A stretch of 64,000 nt of DNA from Alitta virens (taxonomy: Eukaryota; Annelida; Polychaeta; Phyllodocida; Nereididae), in NCBI GenBank assembly GCA_932294295.1, contig OW028585.1, positions 15,656,771 through 15,720,770 on the forward strand. The letters are read 5' to 3'. Positions 45,165 through 58,228 of this stretch are shown in pieces. Position 1 is the stretch's first letter; every line of letters begins with the position of its first letter. Under the pieces are notes generated by a model, which worked only from the letters and a program-made list of their open reading frames with translations, did not search any database and had not been told where the DNA came from. A program made the translations under genes and the position numbers.

Positions 45165-48100
45165 AGCCCAAGCAAAATAGCACTTGGTTATACACCTACA
45201 CATTGCAAGCATCGCACACTAGAGCCAGATTATTGTACCATTAGTTAATGTGAGCATTGTGGCCAGCTTAGGTCATGGCTGACTGATTCCATGTCAGAAT
45301 ATTACTTATTATAAACTACTTTATGAATTCAGGTCACAAATAGAAAGTTATTGATAATAATAATAAGGGAAAAAGATGTGTACTGAAGCAATACTGTGAA
45401 ATATTTGATAATAAAAGTAAAACAGTCATTGAGCATTATGAAAACCATAACAAGTACGAATGAACAGCAAAAGACTTAAAAGATAAAAAAAAGAAAGATG
45501 ACATTTAAGATTTTAAAAATAATGTGTGTCAATAAAGTGCTTTCTTTTATGCCTTCTATGTAAATATTCAAGCTGTGATATATAGTTACTAGTCATAATA
45601 AATATTTACTCACTTATTTACTGTTCTACTTACTCATGTATTTACTTACTTACTAAATACATAATGGAATTGCAATCTTTTATTACAAACTATCATCAAT
45701 CATTCCTGATTAAAAATTCGAACAAATGTCCAACACTGATCCTTAGTACATTATTTTATTGTATTCAGAACATCCCTTTAATATGTTCAGTGGGCTTAAT
45801 TACAATGCAGCCCTTCATGATATTAATCAGCCCCATAGCCGGTTATTTGTCCATCGCCTGTTTTCCTTATAAGGCAACACTACTCAGCATTAAAGATTAT
45901 ACCTCACAAAACTATAAATTATACTCCACATAAATATATTAAAATTAATAACCAATAAAAACAAAGAAGGTGTGCATACAAACAAACACTTATGGAATTT
46001 CTTTAATTAACATTTATTCATAATGAAAAAACTACATCATCAGTATGACAGTGAGAAAAACAAAGTGATGCTTGTTTGTTTATCTTCCATGGTTCAGTGA
46101 CCATGCCATGTGCTCGGCATTCAGCCTGCCCCTCCTGCAAGTGTAATAGATTTGCCCTACTAAGGGTGCGTAACGTCACATAGCAAGGCTAGATGTGTTG
46201 GGCGAGTCCATTCCAAATTCTACAACGGGAACGCAACACTCATGCCTCTTTAAGTTAATAGGAGTCAGACCGATTCCTTTGCAGTCGATTTTGAAAGTCC
46301 GATTGAAATTTAGGGACTATCGAACTCACGTGAATTTCGAACCCTGATCATAGCATTAAGAAGTTACTGTTGAACCACAGAGCTCAAACTGTGTTGACGT
46401 TTTAAATTGGTAAATATTTTGTTCCATTTGTTCATTACGTGAAAAGGATATTTTATAGATATATCTACTGTTAAATGGACAAAACTACTACAGGTTTCTG
46501 ATTAAATGCAATTGTCTACTAGGAACGCTGAAGTTTGTGTCTACTACCCCCAGCCCACTGGGAAATCTGGGGAGAGTAGGCACAGTGTTTACAATGTGAA
46601 GTATAGGGAGTGGCGCTTCTTTGTATTTTCTTTGTTCATAGCCCATGACAACCCATGTTAACCCAATGGGAACTTTAAAAATTCTCCATAAATCACAGAA
46701 AAACGTATTGCTCTCAAACTCTGTAAAATTGTAGTTAACTGTTAACATCTTAATCTTTTCCTGGAACAAAAAGCACATAAACGGGTTCCACGTTTTATTA
46801 CCAAAAATTGTGTTGTTTAGGCCCCTTTGAAGGCATTTTCAGGCCTTATCGCATGACAGAGCATGTTTTTCTCCCTGATAATGGTGTTTTTCCCTGGGTC
46901 ATATTGATCTGAGGAACCATAAAATTAAAGGCTGGGAGGGATGTATTAAATTTTAGAGGGATGTATGAAATTCAGCCAATCAGAGACAAGAACAACAGGG
47001 ATGTATGACAAGCAGCAGGGATGTATGGATTTTGACCAATGAGCAACAAATAAACAGGCATGATATTGATTTCCAACAATCAGCAACAATTTCAGGGACA
47101 CACCTCCAAATTAATTACCAATGAAATCAATGCATTCTGTGCTGTATTGGCCCCAAATTTGGATCTTCAGCATGTCATGAAGATCACCAGTTCAGTCTAC
47201 ATTTTGCGTATTAATCAAATTGAGCAAAGTTTCCAGGCTCTTAAAACTAGCGAGAAATATGTTTTTCTTGGTAATGACTAATTTCATAGCAATATTGGTC
47301 TTGGAAATTAAATTATTCTGTTGAGCTGTTTGTTAGTGGCCTGTAGCAATGTCATCACTCAAGTATGATGTCCTGTGAATTTGAGGCCGTTTGAACAATA
47401 TCACCAGTGGCTCAAAGGTGCATTTATTTGACCTCATAATTAAGTTTCCTGGGCTAAAAATAGATTCTGCAGTCGGGGGCCTGATAGGCATTTAACCTTA
47501 GTCTTGTTTGTTCAAAATTTATGAAACTGCAGGGTTTTATTACTGACGTATAGTGTGAAAATTGTGTACACAGTTTTATCTGAAACAAATACCTAAGTAT
47601 TCCCAAAAGATATTATTGAAATAGAGCATACATTTCATGCACTTGCCCGAAATCACTGACCCAGAATTTCGTTCGCTAGTTTTAGTTCCTGAATTGGACG
47701 CCGTATGTGTCCCAATCCAGCCTAATACACCAAACAGACAAAATGAGAGTCACTAATTTCAGACCAGCCATGCATTAAGCTGACCATCACAATGGGCGTC
47801 TATAATTTATTTTATTCAATGTCTAGCCATATATCAGCCATGATAACACAAAACTGTCTGATGCAGGTCAAAAGTTATTTCCCCTCTAACCTCGCATTTT
47901 CCCTTTCATCTCATATTTTCCATAGGGAAATGTAACTTTTGCTAGGCAACCATTCAGTGGGCATAGCATAAAACAACATCAAAAATAACAATTTTCATTT
48001 TCTATGGACTAACTATTGTTATTATCACTTTGCAAGGCTCTTACCTAGTAAATAGCTCAATTTTGAGGGCAGCTGTTGGCAGGGGGCCAATATTGAATAG

Positions 48101-48760
48101 CTGCCCGGATATTAATACATCATTATGTAACAATAGTGTCATGCATGCTAGGACTGGTGCATCTGTATTGTCTGTTCAGGCATCAACCCCAACATTATTA
48201 TATTATATTATAAATAATATCCAATTACTGAAAGTGAACTAATACTTATCATAAGAAATTTAAACTAAAGTAGTTCAGGTTGGGATAATTCATCTCTAAG
48301 CCATAAAATGTATATAAAATCACTTTATTGCATTCAATACCTTTGTGTCATTCAGTCAAGGTGTGTCCTAAATGAATTAAAAAAGGAAAGATAGTATAAT
48401 TGTGTAATAATTATTAGATACTATTGATCAATATTAATCTTAACAACTTTTTCAAAAAAAAATTTTAAAAATAATGTTTATCATTTAATGTGATTTATAA
48501 AACTTTATGACATCTTATATAATTTATTTGGTTTTAGAAAGGTCATGCAACAAATTAAACTCTAACTTGCTCAGTAGATAATTTAATTTTAAAAATAATG
48601 CCAAAGTGCACTGCATGGTGCAGGCTGTAGTTTTCATTTCTCGTGACAGAATGGTTGCATGAGAATCTGCCCAACTGCTCTATTTTATATATATATGCCC
48701 CCCCCCCCTTGATCCGCCAGTGGGTAGACCGTGTTGGTGTACATAATGAGACAATGGTCT
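45165..48760. repeat. Alpha-beta spacer, unit C
   Basis: Collinear with units A and B, with a private insertion of about 75 bp near 46490-46565. It contains the AGGGATGTATG array at 46936-47099 and an 11-base poly-C run at 48698-48708. No gene is recognisable. Confidence 0.6.
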
Positions 48761-48901
48761 GACAAGAAAAGTGTTTGGACAGATCACTAAAGCATTTCAA
48801 GTTTGTCACAGACATGATCAGGTCTCTCTCCGATACCTGTCTTCTTGTTTTTGGCAAATGACCTAGCTATGCAAATCCGTTATCATGTTGCAAATGAAAG
48901 A

Positions 48902-50173
48902 TCATTTTACACTATGTGTCCACATGTGTGTGGACAGGTTACCTGGCTGTGTAAATCCTTTCCCACAAACATTGACAGTGTAAGGTCTCTCCCCACTGTG
49001 TGTCCTCATGTGGGTGGACAGGCTACCTGACTGTGTAAATCCTTTCCCACAAACATCACAAGTGTAAGGTTTCTCTCCACTGTGTATCCTCATGTGCTTG
49101 GTTAAGTCACCTTGTGTTGTACATCCTTTCCCGCAGACACTGCACATGTAAGGTCTCTCCCCACTGTGTGTCCTCATGTGGGTGGACAGGCTACCTGACT
49201 GTGCAAATCCTTTCCCACAAACATTACAAGTGTAAGGGTTCTCTCCAATGTGTACACTAATGTGTGTGGTCAGGTAACCTTTGTGTATAAAATCTTTCCC
49301 GGAGGCATTGCAACTGTAAGATATTTTTCCACCGTGTGTTCTCATGTGTGTGGTCAGCCTACCTTTCCTGCTAAATTGTTTTCCACAGACATTGCAAATA
49401 TAAGGTTTCTCTCCACTGTGTATCATAAAGTGTTGGATAAGGGTACTTTTTTGTGTAAATCCCTTCCAACAAACACTACAAGTATAAGGTCTCTCTCCAC
49501 TGTGTATTCTCATGTGTGTGGTCAGGTTACTTTGCTGTGTAAATCCTTTCCCACAGGCATTGCAGGTGTAAGGTCTCTCTCCACTGTGTATCCTCATGTG
49601 TGTGGTCAGGTTATTTTGCACTGTAAATTCGTTCCCACAGATATTGCAAGTGTAAGGTTTCTCTCCACTGTGTATCCTCATGTGTCTGGTTAGGTGACAT
49701 TGGTGTGTATATCCTTTCCCACATACATTGCAATTGTAAGTATCTCCACTGTGTATTTTCATGTGTGAAGTACGCTGTTTGGCTTTGCTAAATTTTTTAC
49801 CACAAACACTGCACATGTAAGGCATATCTCCAGAGTGTTTTCTCAAATGTGAAATCAGACTATGCTCATTTGCAAATCCTTTTTCACAAACGTCATATTT
49901 ATACGTTTTTCCACCACAGGTTGCATTTGTACTAATCTTGCCATTTTCACTTGTGGTATTTGGTGATCTATTTCGCAACTGACAGTCATCATTGTTTGTT
50001 TCATCCATATTCTTTCCTTGTCCAAAGTCTTGGTTGTGTTTGAAACCTGTACGGATGTCACTTTCTGTCACGTTACTAACTTTAGAATATTTTTCCTCTT
50101 TAGCATTATGCTGCAAGCTGATTTCACCAATCGTTTCAAATATGTCTTCATATGAATAGTTAATTAATGCCAT
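48902..50173 (-). CDS. ZF7: beta-type 12-finger C2H2 zinc-finger protein with intact ATG
   Basis: 423 residues starting MALINYSYEDIFE, so this beta gene keeps the family ATG. The spacer runs to about 92. Twelve finger repeats follow, but three are degenerate: finger 1 (Tyr for Cys), finger 8 (Ser for the second Cys) and finger 12 (Val for the first Cys). Helices include THQCH, TVQNN, TQQSN, TQKST, SRKGR, IHKGY, AQSGS and TTQGD. Fingers 9 and 11 are near copies. Relative to ZF3 it lacks a run of middle fingers, probably one internal deletion. The acceptor is at 50244-50242. Confidence 0.93.
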   Translation of the reverse strand: MALINYSYEDIFETIGEISLQHNAKEEKYSKVSNVTESDIRTGFKHNQDFGQGKNMDETNNDDCQLRNRSPNTTSENGKISTNATCGGKTYKYDVCEKGFANEHSLISHLRKHSGDMPYMCSVCGKKFSKAKQRTSHMKIHSGDTYNCNVCGKGYTHQCHLTRHMRIHSGEKPYTCNICGNEFTVQNNLTTHMRIHSGERPYTCNACGKGFTQQSNLTTHMRIHSGERPYTCSVCWKGFTQKSTLIQHFMIHSGEKPYICNVCGKQFSRKGRLTTHMRTHGGKISYSCNASGKDFIHKGYLTTHISVHIGENPYTCNVCGKGFAQSGSLSTHMRTHSGERPYMCSVCGKGCTTQGDLTKHMRIHSGEKPYTCDVCGKGFTQSGSLSTHMRTHSGERPYTVNVCGKGFTQPGNLSTHMWTHSVK

Positions 50174-52182
50174 TGCATTGCTATTTCATCATGTGTACAT
50201 GTATTGCTATGTACTTTTTCCTCTGGGTGGGTACTTGCTCTCTGCAATGAAAAAAAGAAGAGTATTCAATTAGAGTCAGGTCAGCTAAGCAGAATTCATG
50301 TCAACCCAAGATTCAAATTCATTGAAAAGACAGAACAGCATGACTTCACCACTGCATGTTTTCAGTATACCGATTGTCTGTTTGCAGTGCCGGTCCTAGT
50401 CTTAGGCAACTTCCCTGCATTAGACCTCGCGCCTACATAAGCCCCATGCTATGACAATCTTCATCAAGTATCAGTTAAATAGTGACGTGCATGCTAAGAC
50501 TGGCGCATTTGTATTGTCTGTTCAGGCAGTTGCTAGCAACCGCTTAAGATAAACACTGGTTGGCTCCACCAAATGTGATGGGATTCGCATCATTCCATCC
50601 CTGGCCCTGGCATACTTCACAAGCTATATCCCAGGTGAATGTCAATTGCATGGGATGTTTAATTTACAGTGCCTTGTACTTGGTGTCTTCACTCAGGCAA
50701 GTAAAAGATCCAATGCATGGGGTGAATGTGTGACATGGTGTGTATGATAAGTGGCAGGTGTTGGTGATAATCAGCGCATGAGTGCCATTGTGGTTTTCCA
50801 AGATATGTCCCAATATAGTGGACTCCCAAGTCTTATCATCAAGAATCATTATGCCTCTAGCAGCTGGGGGCATCAGTGGGCATCAGTGGGCAGGGCCTTT
50901 GGACATGCAGGACTCAACGCAGCTGCCTTGGTTGTGTTGCCCTAGGAATGGCCCAGCTGAAAGATGGTCATGATATAAGCAAAGTAAATTTGCTTTGCCA
51001 AGCAGTGCACAACAATACATGATTTTATTCAGGAATCATACTTGACAGACATGTTCCCCTATCCTTTGGAGAGGGCGGACAACCACCTATTGCTCCACAC
51101 CCCATATCATAAAATGCCAAGGATTGAAAAATATATTGACCATATATATTTATAGATATATATACATATGGTGCATAAGGAAACCCTTTGCAGATGCCCA
51201 CATTTTATATAAGTATGAGCACTGTCAAAGAAACCTCTTTCTTATGCTTTCTATTTTTGATGTATCTAAGGAAATCACAATATGAAAATGCTAAATTAAT
51301 AGTAAGCGCACATTTCAAACTCATATGGTGTTTTTGTCAGCTATGTGAGATGTTTTTGAGCAACTTTGATAATTATATCACACATATATTTTATCTATTG
51401 TTGCCACCATTCAGTTCATGGAGTTTTCCTATGGTCTGCAAAGTTATCATGAATATAGCTTTGTACCTTGGGTCTTTTAAACAATCGACCAGCCTGACAT
51501 ATAAAATAAACATATTCTAGCAAAGTTGTAGGCATGTAAGTGCAGTAGTGCACGTGTTCTACTACAGAAACAAAAACCAAACATTTTTGTTTTATTATAT
51601 TATGTTGTTTGCTACATTCCATAAACATGGTACTGTATATTTACAATGACATCCATACACTTTGGAGAAATAAAGTGTATAGATATGTTGCAAAATTTGA
51701 TAACTTTATTGTCATACTCTTTGTATGCAAGACATCATAATTTTGAAAATATACCTAAACAATTAGCAAAAAATATGATAACTTGCCCTTCTGCAACCTG
51801 TTGATATTAATTAGTATATATTCAATGGTGCATTGTAAAATTGTATGCAATACTGTTATCTTTGTTTGCCCTCACAAATCTGTTTACAGGTCTACAGTCA
51901 AAATCTTACACTTAAACCAATATTCAATGTTTAATTTTCTCAAATTTGCTGAGGGTATGCCACTTGGGCAGCCTATGTTTTGAAGTTATAACCATAATTC
52001 TCTTCGAAAATTGTTTGCTGAGGGTTAAAAAATACATGGCCTTTGCCAATAGTTTATGAGTTGCTCTTGTACCAATATATAAAGTCAATGCATGTATCTC
52101 TCCTCAATCTTGCAAGCTCACATTGCCACCACATATATAGGCAGGTTTGTTGCGTACAATTTGCATGAACAGAATTACTCAC

Positions 52183-52271
52183 ATGGATATCTGAATTGCA
52201 CTTCTCTTTTTCAGCTCTACATCTATATGACCCAAGTGTGTTGGATAATCCTATTCTGTGGATAAACTAGA
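52183..52271 (-). other. Putative non-coding exon 1 of ZF7
   Basis: The GTGAGT donor is at 52182-52177 (minus), and the intron ends at 50244-50242 (about 1.94 kb). The intron includes a plus-oriented SINE-body remnant at about 50673-50740. Confidence 0.4.
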
Positions 52272-52297
52272 CTTGGTCATAACATTGCTCACTGCCC

Positions 52298-52340
52298 TAT
52301 ATAGCAGGTGATGCTGGTGTTGCTTGGTTGCCATGGCAAC
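52298..52340 (-). promoter_or_regulatory. Perfect X-box dyad plus TATA upstream of ZF7
   Basis: GTTGCCATGGCAAC at 52327-52340 is a perfect 14-bp palindrome and fits the RFX X-box consensus. TATATA at 52298-52303 lies 23 bp away on the gene side. This is the only copy of the eight with both X-box halves intact. Confidence 0.65.
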
Positions 52341-53752
52341 AGCCCATACACAAAAGCACAGCCATGCAGCTGCATGAATCAATACTTGGCTAGACTAGAC
52401 ATAGCAAGCATGACACAAGCCACATTAATGTACCTTGAGTTCATATAAGCATTGTGCCCAGCTTAGGTCATGGCTGACTGATTCTATATTAGAATATTAC
52501 TTATTTGTAAACAACCTCTTGAATTCAAGTCATAAATAAAAAGTTGATAATAATAGTAAGAGAATGGATAAAAAAGTGTGAACTGAAGCATTACTGTGAC
52601 ATGATATTTTACATGCTTACACCATAATTTATTTTGGAAAATTGTATAGAAGGTCCAAAATTTAAGAAAATGACCCACCCAACAATGCCGGCTGGCTACA
52701 AGCCTGTTATTTGTGCATCGCTTCTTGCAACACTATGCAGCATTAAAGATTATACCTCACAAAACTATAAATTTTACCCCACATAAATATATTACTTATA
52801 TTATTATTATGAATAACTAAGAATAAAAACAAAGAAAGCATGCATTACTTCACTGACTTACATTGCCTTAATGTTAAGTAACTTAAATGTTCATATTTAA
52901 TTAATTCAGGTTGTATTATTTAGGATTTTAGCTCAAGGTAGACCATATTGGTGTACATTATCATCTGACGAGACCAGAAAAGAAGATAATTTACAGTATT
53001 TAATTCTCCAGTGCTTGGCTCTAGATAATATACTAGACAAAGTAACATTGATACACTATTTATATATGAGCGATGTTAATACAACATTATTTTACAATGT
53101 CAGTGGTAAAATTTCAGCGATGTCGATACGACATTATACTGACGACATCTAATATGGAAACAATGTTGTGCTAATTTATGATGCAATCCGGGTCCGACCT
53201 TCTGTAGATAGAATTTATTAATTTTATTTTTTCAGCATTTATTTCTTATTGTGTTTTTGTGCATTTTTGTGGTGATAACAATACTGTGTGAACATGCAAC
53301 ATCATATACTTATTAAATTATTTTCTGTAGTTGTAAACATAATTATTATCCTGGTCTGTATCTTTTGCTTATATTGGTGTCTGGTCAGATAATATTGTTT
53401 GTTAAATCCTTAAATTTCCCACAATAGTTGAATTTTAAGGTCTCCCTTGTTGGGTCTTTTTATAACAAAGCCTTGGTAAATTACACAACTACATACAAAA
53501 TGAACGGTGATGTACATGGTCTTTTTAAAAGAACACACACAAAGCCGAGGCTTGATAATACTCTTGTGCTCTAACACATTCATTACATAATGTTAAACAC
53601 TGCGCAGCCTCACAAAATTGTAATGACAAAGAACTTGAAATTGTCATTGAACAGAGAATGATAGTGAAGCGTAAAGTGAATGTTGCTCAACCTCAACAAA
53701 AAAGCAGTTTGGATATGTGAAATGATTTACGTACAACAATCTGAAATATTCT

Positions 53753-54961
53753 TTACATGTTCAGAGTTAAGAGAGTTAGTATTTCACATGGACTGGAAAT
53801 AAATTCCATATTAAAATTAATCAGTCTAACTCTGAACAACCTTTTCCTCTCGATATATTGTGAATCCTCATGTTTTTTGGTCAGATCACCTTTCTGTGCA
53901 TATCCTTTCTCACAAACATTGCAAGTATGAGGTCTCTCTCCATGGTGTTTTATCAGGTAGGTCGTCAGCCTGTATACCTTGCCTGTTAAATTAAATATAA
54001 GGTTTCTCTCCACTGTGTATCACAATGTGTTCGATCTGGTGACCTTGTTGCATAAATCCCTTCCCACAGACATTACAAGTGTAAAGTCTCTCTCAACTGT
54101 GTATTCTCGTATGTGCAGTCAGGCTATCTTGCCTGTTAAATACTTTTCCACAGATAGTGCAAGTGTAAGGTTTCTCTCCACTGTGTATCCTCATGTGTGT
54201 GGTCAGGTTACTTTGCACGGTAAATTCTTTCCTACAGACATTACAAGTGTAAGGTCTCTCTCAACTGTGAATTCTCATATGTGTAGTCAGGCTATCTTGA
54301 CTGTTAAATCTTTTTCCACAAACATTGCAAATGTAAGGTTTCTCTTCACTGTGTATTCTCATGTGCTTGGTCAGGTTATCTTGCCTGTTAAATCCTTTCC
54401 CACAGGCATTGCAGGTGTAAGGTCTCTCTCCACTGTGTATTCTCATGTGTTTAGTCAGGCAACCTCCCTGTGTAAATCCTTTCAACAGATACTGCACATG
54501 TAAGGTTTCTCTCCAATGTGTATCGTCATGTGTCTGGTCAGGCTATCGTGCCTGGTAAACCTTTTCCCACAGACATTGCAAGTGTAAGTATCTCCGCTGT
54601 GTATTTTCATGTGTAAAGTTCGCTGTTTGGCTTTTCTTAATTTCTTCCCACAAACACTGCACATGTAAGGCATATCTCCAGAGTGTTTTTTCAAATGTGA
54701 AATCAGACTATGCATTCTTGCAAATCCTTTGTCACAAATGTCACACTTATACCTTTTTCCACTACATGTTGCATTACTGCCAATCTCCCCATTTTTGAAT
54801 TTAGGTGATCTATTTCCCAACTGACAGCCATCATTTTTCATGTCAACCATATTCCATCTTTGTTCAAAATTTTGATTGCATTCTAAACCTGTGCTAATGT
54901 CACTTTCTGTTGCACGACTAACTTCAAATATGTCTTCAAATGAATAGTTAATTAATGCCAT
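53753..54961 (-). pseudogene. ZF8: alpha-type zinc-finger pseudogene
   Basis: The N-terminus keeps the [13 protein letters not shown] motif but lacks about 18 residues after it. Three fingers are readable to about 54500, where a frameshift within the CSIC motif ends the frame after 159 residues. Three more fingers follow in a second frame (54261-54497) up to a TGA in the HSGE linker. Two more follow to another linker TGA near 54090. A broken tail then runs to about 53753, with the last finger reading CNVCEKGYAQKGDL and one extra Lys before its His. The donor seen in the other genes is absent upstream. Confidence 0.85.
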
Positions 54962-55460
54962 TGCGTTGCTATTTCATCATGTATACATGCATGCATTGCT
55001 ATAGATATTTAATTTCCTCTGGCTGGGAGTAACAAAGGACATTGCTCTCTGAAATGAAAAAAAAAGTATTCAATTAGATTCAAGTCAGCTTTGCAGAATT
55101 AATGTAAACAACATTTACCTAGATTTAAATTCATTTAAAAGGCAGAACAGGATGACTTCACCACTGAATATTATCAGTATACCGATCGTCTGTTTGCAGG
55201 GCCGGTCCTAGCCTTGGGTAATGCAGCTGCATCAGGCACAGCACCTATATAAGCCCCATGCTATGACAATATTCAAGTATATATTATAATTCAGTGAGTC
55301 GAGCATGCTGGCATTGGCGCATTGCAACAGCCTGAAAAAACACTTCGCCTGAAGGTGGTGGAATTCTGATCATTCCATCCCTGGCCCAGGCATACTTCAC
55401 AAGCTATATCCCAGGTGAATGTAATTGCATGGGATGTTTAATTTGCAGTGCCTTGTGGTA

Positions 55461-55749
55461 TAGATAGGTAAATAGGTAGATAGATAGATAGGTAGATAGA
55501 CAGACAGATAGATATGGAAATTGCAGCCCTATGTGGCAAGTTCTTGCTGCTATCGAGGGTTGATCGATAAGGTGAGAGAGAGGAGTCCACCCACGTTTAC
55601 CCCATGGATGGGATATTTTCTTGCCTCAGCATACACCAAGTACAAGGAACTGCCAATTTAACGTCTCATCCGAAAAACATCCAGCTGGGATTGAACCTGG
55701 GTTCTTCAGAGGAGCAGGCGAGTGTCTTACCACTAGACCACCTAGCTGC
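55461..55749 (-). mobile_element. Full-length tRNA-derived SINE with A box, B box and (GATA)n tail
   Basis: On the minus strand the head begins GCAGCTAGG. It carries an A box TGGTCTAGTGG (55740-55730) and a B box GGTTCAATCCC (55697-55687), matching the RNA polymerase III internal promoter of a tRNA. The body includes TTTTTCGGATGAGACGTTAAA, and the tail is a TATC/CTAT microsatellite (55461-55515). Units A-C carry only the body and tail of the same insertion. Confidence 0.8.
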
Positions 55750-56304
55750 TTTTGTAGTTTTATACTTGGTGTGGATGATGGGGGACAGGTGCAGGTGATA
55801 ATCAGGGTGTGCTAGTTACATGTTAAGAGGGTGTGGCACAGGGTTAAGAGGCAGTATCACATGAGTGCCATTGGGGTTTTCCAAGTCTTACTTCATGAAA
55901 GCTGACTGAATAATCTGCTAGGTTAAATTTGTTTGCTACAAGTTGTAAATATTATGAGGATTATAGGGTTTCGAGTGAACTGAGGTTGAATACAATTTTA
56001 GGCGTTGACATATATTCCCTACTCTAGCAGCTGCCAGCCTTTTGATCTGAGATCATCTGCTCTCTGATTTATGCTTGACAGATAAATAACTAGCTGCTGG
56101 AAACTGTAATTTAAATATTAATTCCTGGTTATGGAGAATTTGGAATATTTATCACATGTTATGCAAGATTTAGTGTTTTCATGCTTGTATATCACATACA
56201 AATGATACAACATCCCTGCCTGCTCCACACCAGCCCAAAGAGGGCAGCACCTGTCAGTTGAATGGCGGGAAATGGGAGTGAAACATCTGTATGTTGTCTG
56301 TGCC

Positions 56305-56347
56305 TATATAGCAGGTGATGCTGGTGTTGCTTGGTTGCCATGGCATC
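56305..56347 (-). promoter_or_regulatory. X-box/TATA block upstream of ZF8 pseudogene
   Basis: GATGCCATGGCAAC (56347-56334), a 23-bp spacer, TATATA (56310-56305). The sequence just downstream differs from the other units and lacks the GTGAGT donor. Confidence 0.5.
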
Positions 56348-57920
56348 AGCCCAAGCACAATGCAACCATCCACACTAAAGCCAGATTATTGTACCATTAG
56401 TTAATGTGAGCATTGTGGCCAGGTTAGGTCATGGCTGACTGATTCTATGTCAGAATATTACTTATAATAAACAACTTTATGAATTCAGGTCACAAATAAA
56501 AAGTTATATAATAATAAGAGAATGAATGAAAAGGTGTGAACTGAAGCATTACTGTGACAAAGTAAAAGTCATTGAGCATTATGAAAAGCCATAACAAGTA
56601 TGAATAAACAGCGAAAGACTTAAAAGATAAAAGAAAGATGAAATTTAAGATTGGAAAAATAATGTGTGTCCGTAAAGTGTTTACTTTTTAACACTGATCC
56701 TTAGTACATTCTTTTATTGTATTGAACAATCCTTTAATATGTTCAGTGGGCTTAATTACAATGCAGCCCTTGTTGATATTAATCAGGCCCATGGCCAATA
56801 GGGGCAAGGTTGTCGTTCGACAAACCCAACTTGTCCAGGTCCACATTGATCCGCATTAAGGATATTTTACATGTTTACACCATAATTCATTTAGGAAAAT
56901 TGTATCGAAGGTCAATATTGATCTGAGGGGGATATATTTAAAGGCTGGGAGGGATGTATTAAATTTTAGAGGGATGTTATTCAGCCAATCAGAGACAAGA
57001 ACTACAGGGATGTATGACAAGCAGCAGGGATGTATGGATTTTGACCAATGAGCAACAAATAAACAGGGATGATATTGATTTCCAACAATCAGCAACAATT
57101 TCAGGGACACACCTCCAAATTAATTACCAATGAAATCAATGCATTCTGTGCTGTATTGGCCCCAAATTTGGATCTTCAGCATGTCATGAACATCACCAGT
57201 TCAGTCTACATTTTGTGTTTTAATCAAATTAAGCAAAGTTTCCAGGCTCTTAAAACTAGCCAGAAATATGTTTTTCTTGGTAATGACTAATTTCGTAGCA
57301 ATATTGGTCTTAGAAATTAAATTATCCTGTTGAGCTTTTAGTTGGTGGCCTGTAGCAATGTCACCACTCAAGTATGATGTCCTGTGAATTTGAGGCCATT
57401 TGAACAATATCACCAGTGGCTCAAAGGTGATGTTTATGTGACGTCATTGATGATGTCATAAGCTTCCTGGGCTAAAAATAGATTCTGCAGTGGACGACAG
57501 GCTTATATTTTCATCTACATGTCAGGGGCCTGATAGGCATTAACCTCAGTCCTGTTTGTTCAAAATTTATGAAACTGCAGGGTTTTATTACTGACATATA
57601 GTGTGACAATTGTGTACACAGTTTTGTCTGAAAAAAAATTGTTGTACTAAAGCATGTCATGCACTTCCCAGAAATCACTAACTCAGAATTTTGTCCGCTA
57701 GTTTTAGTTCCTGAATTGGACGCCGTATGTGTCCCAGAGTCAGTTATTTCAGGCAAGCCATGCACAAGCTGACCATCACAATGGGCGTCTATAATTTATT
57801 TTATTCTATGTCTAGCCATATATCAGCCATGATAACACAAAACTGCCTTATGCAGGTCAAAAGTTATTTTCCTTCTATACTCGCATTTTCCCTCTCATCT
57901 CATATTTTCCCAAGGGAAAT
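56348..57920. repeat. Alpha-beta spacer, unit D, left part
   Basis: A shortened version of the spacer. It lacks the equivalent of about 14780-15640 and contains the AGGGATGTATG array at 56948-57108. It is cut at GGGAAAT (57914-57920) by the retroelement. No gene. Confidence 0.6.
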
Positions 57921-58228
57921 ATCAACCAGTTGTGCATGTACAGCTGGGTTTTTGCATGACAAGCAATTTCTGGAAAACCCTTCAGTGCCTCTCGCGCCAA
58001 AAGCGGTCACATGACCACTACCAGCCAATCACTGCATGGCTTCTTCGAAACTCAGATTCGCCATTGCACTACAACTTCCTCCACCAACTTTAATAATTAC
58101 AAATATTTCGTCCCTTGAGACCAACTGCCTGCCTCTACGACCACTCCCATTTCTTCACGACATCTCGCTTGACGAACGTAAACATTGACAAGTGCCTGCA
58201 GTGCAGCCTGACGGCCGAATCTGTGTGA

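Noticed and set aside
55687..55749. tRNA gene candidate on the minus strand
   Set aside because: The A and B boxes are good, but it is continuous with a SINE body and a GATA tail found elsewhere in the window, so it is a SINE head rather than a functional tRNA.
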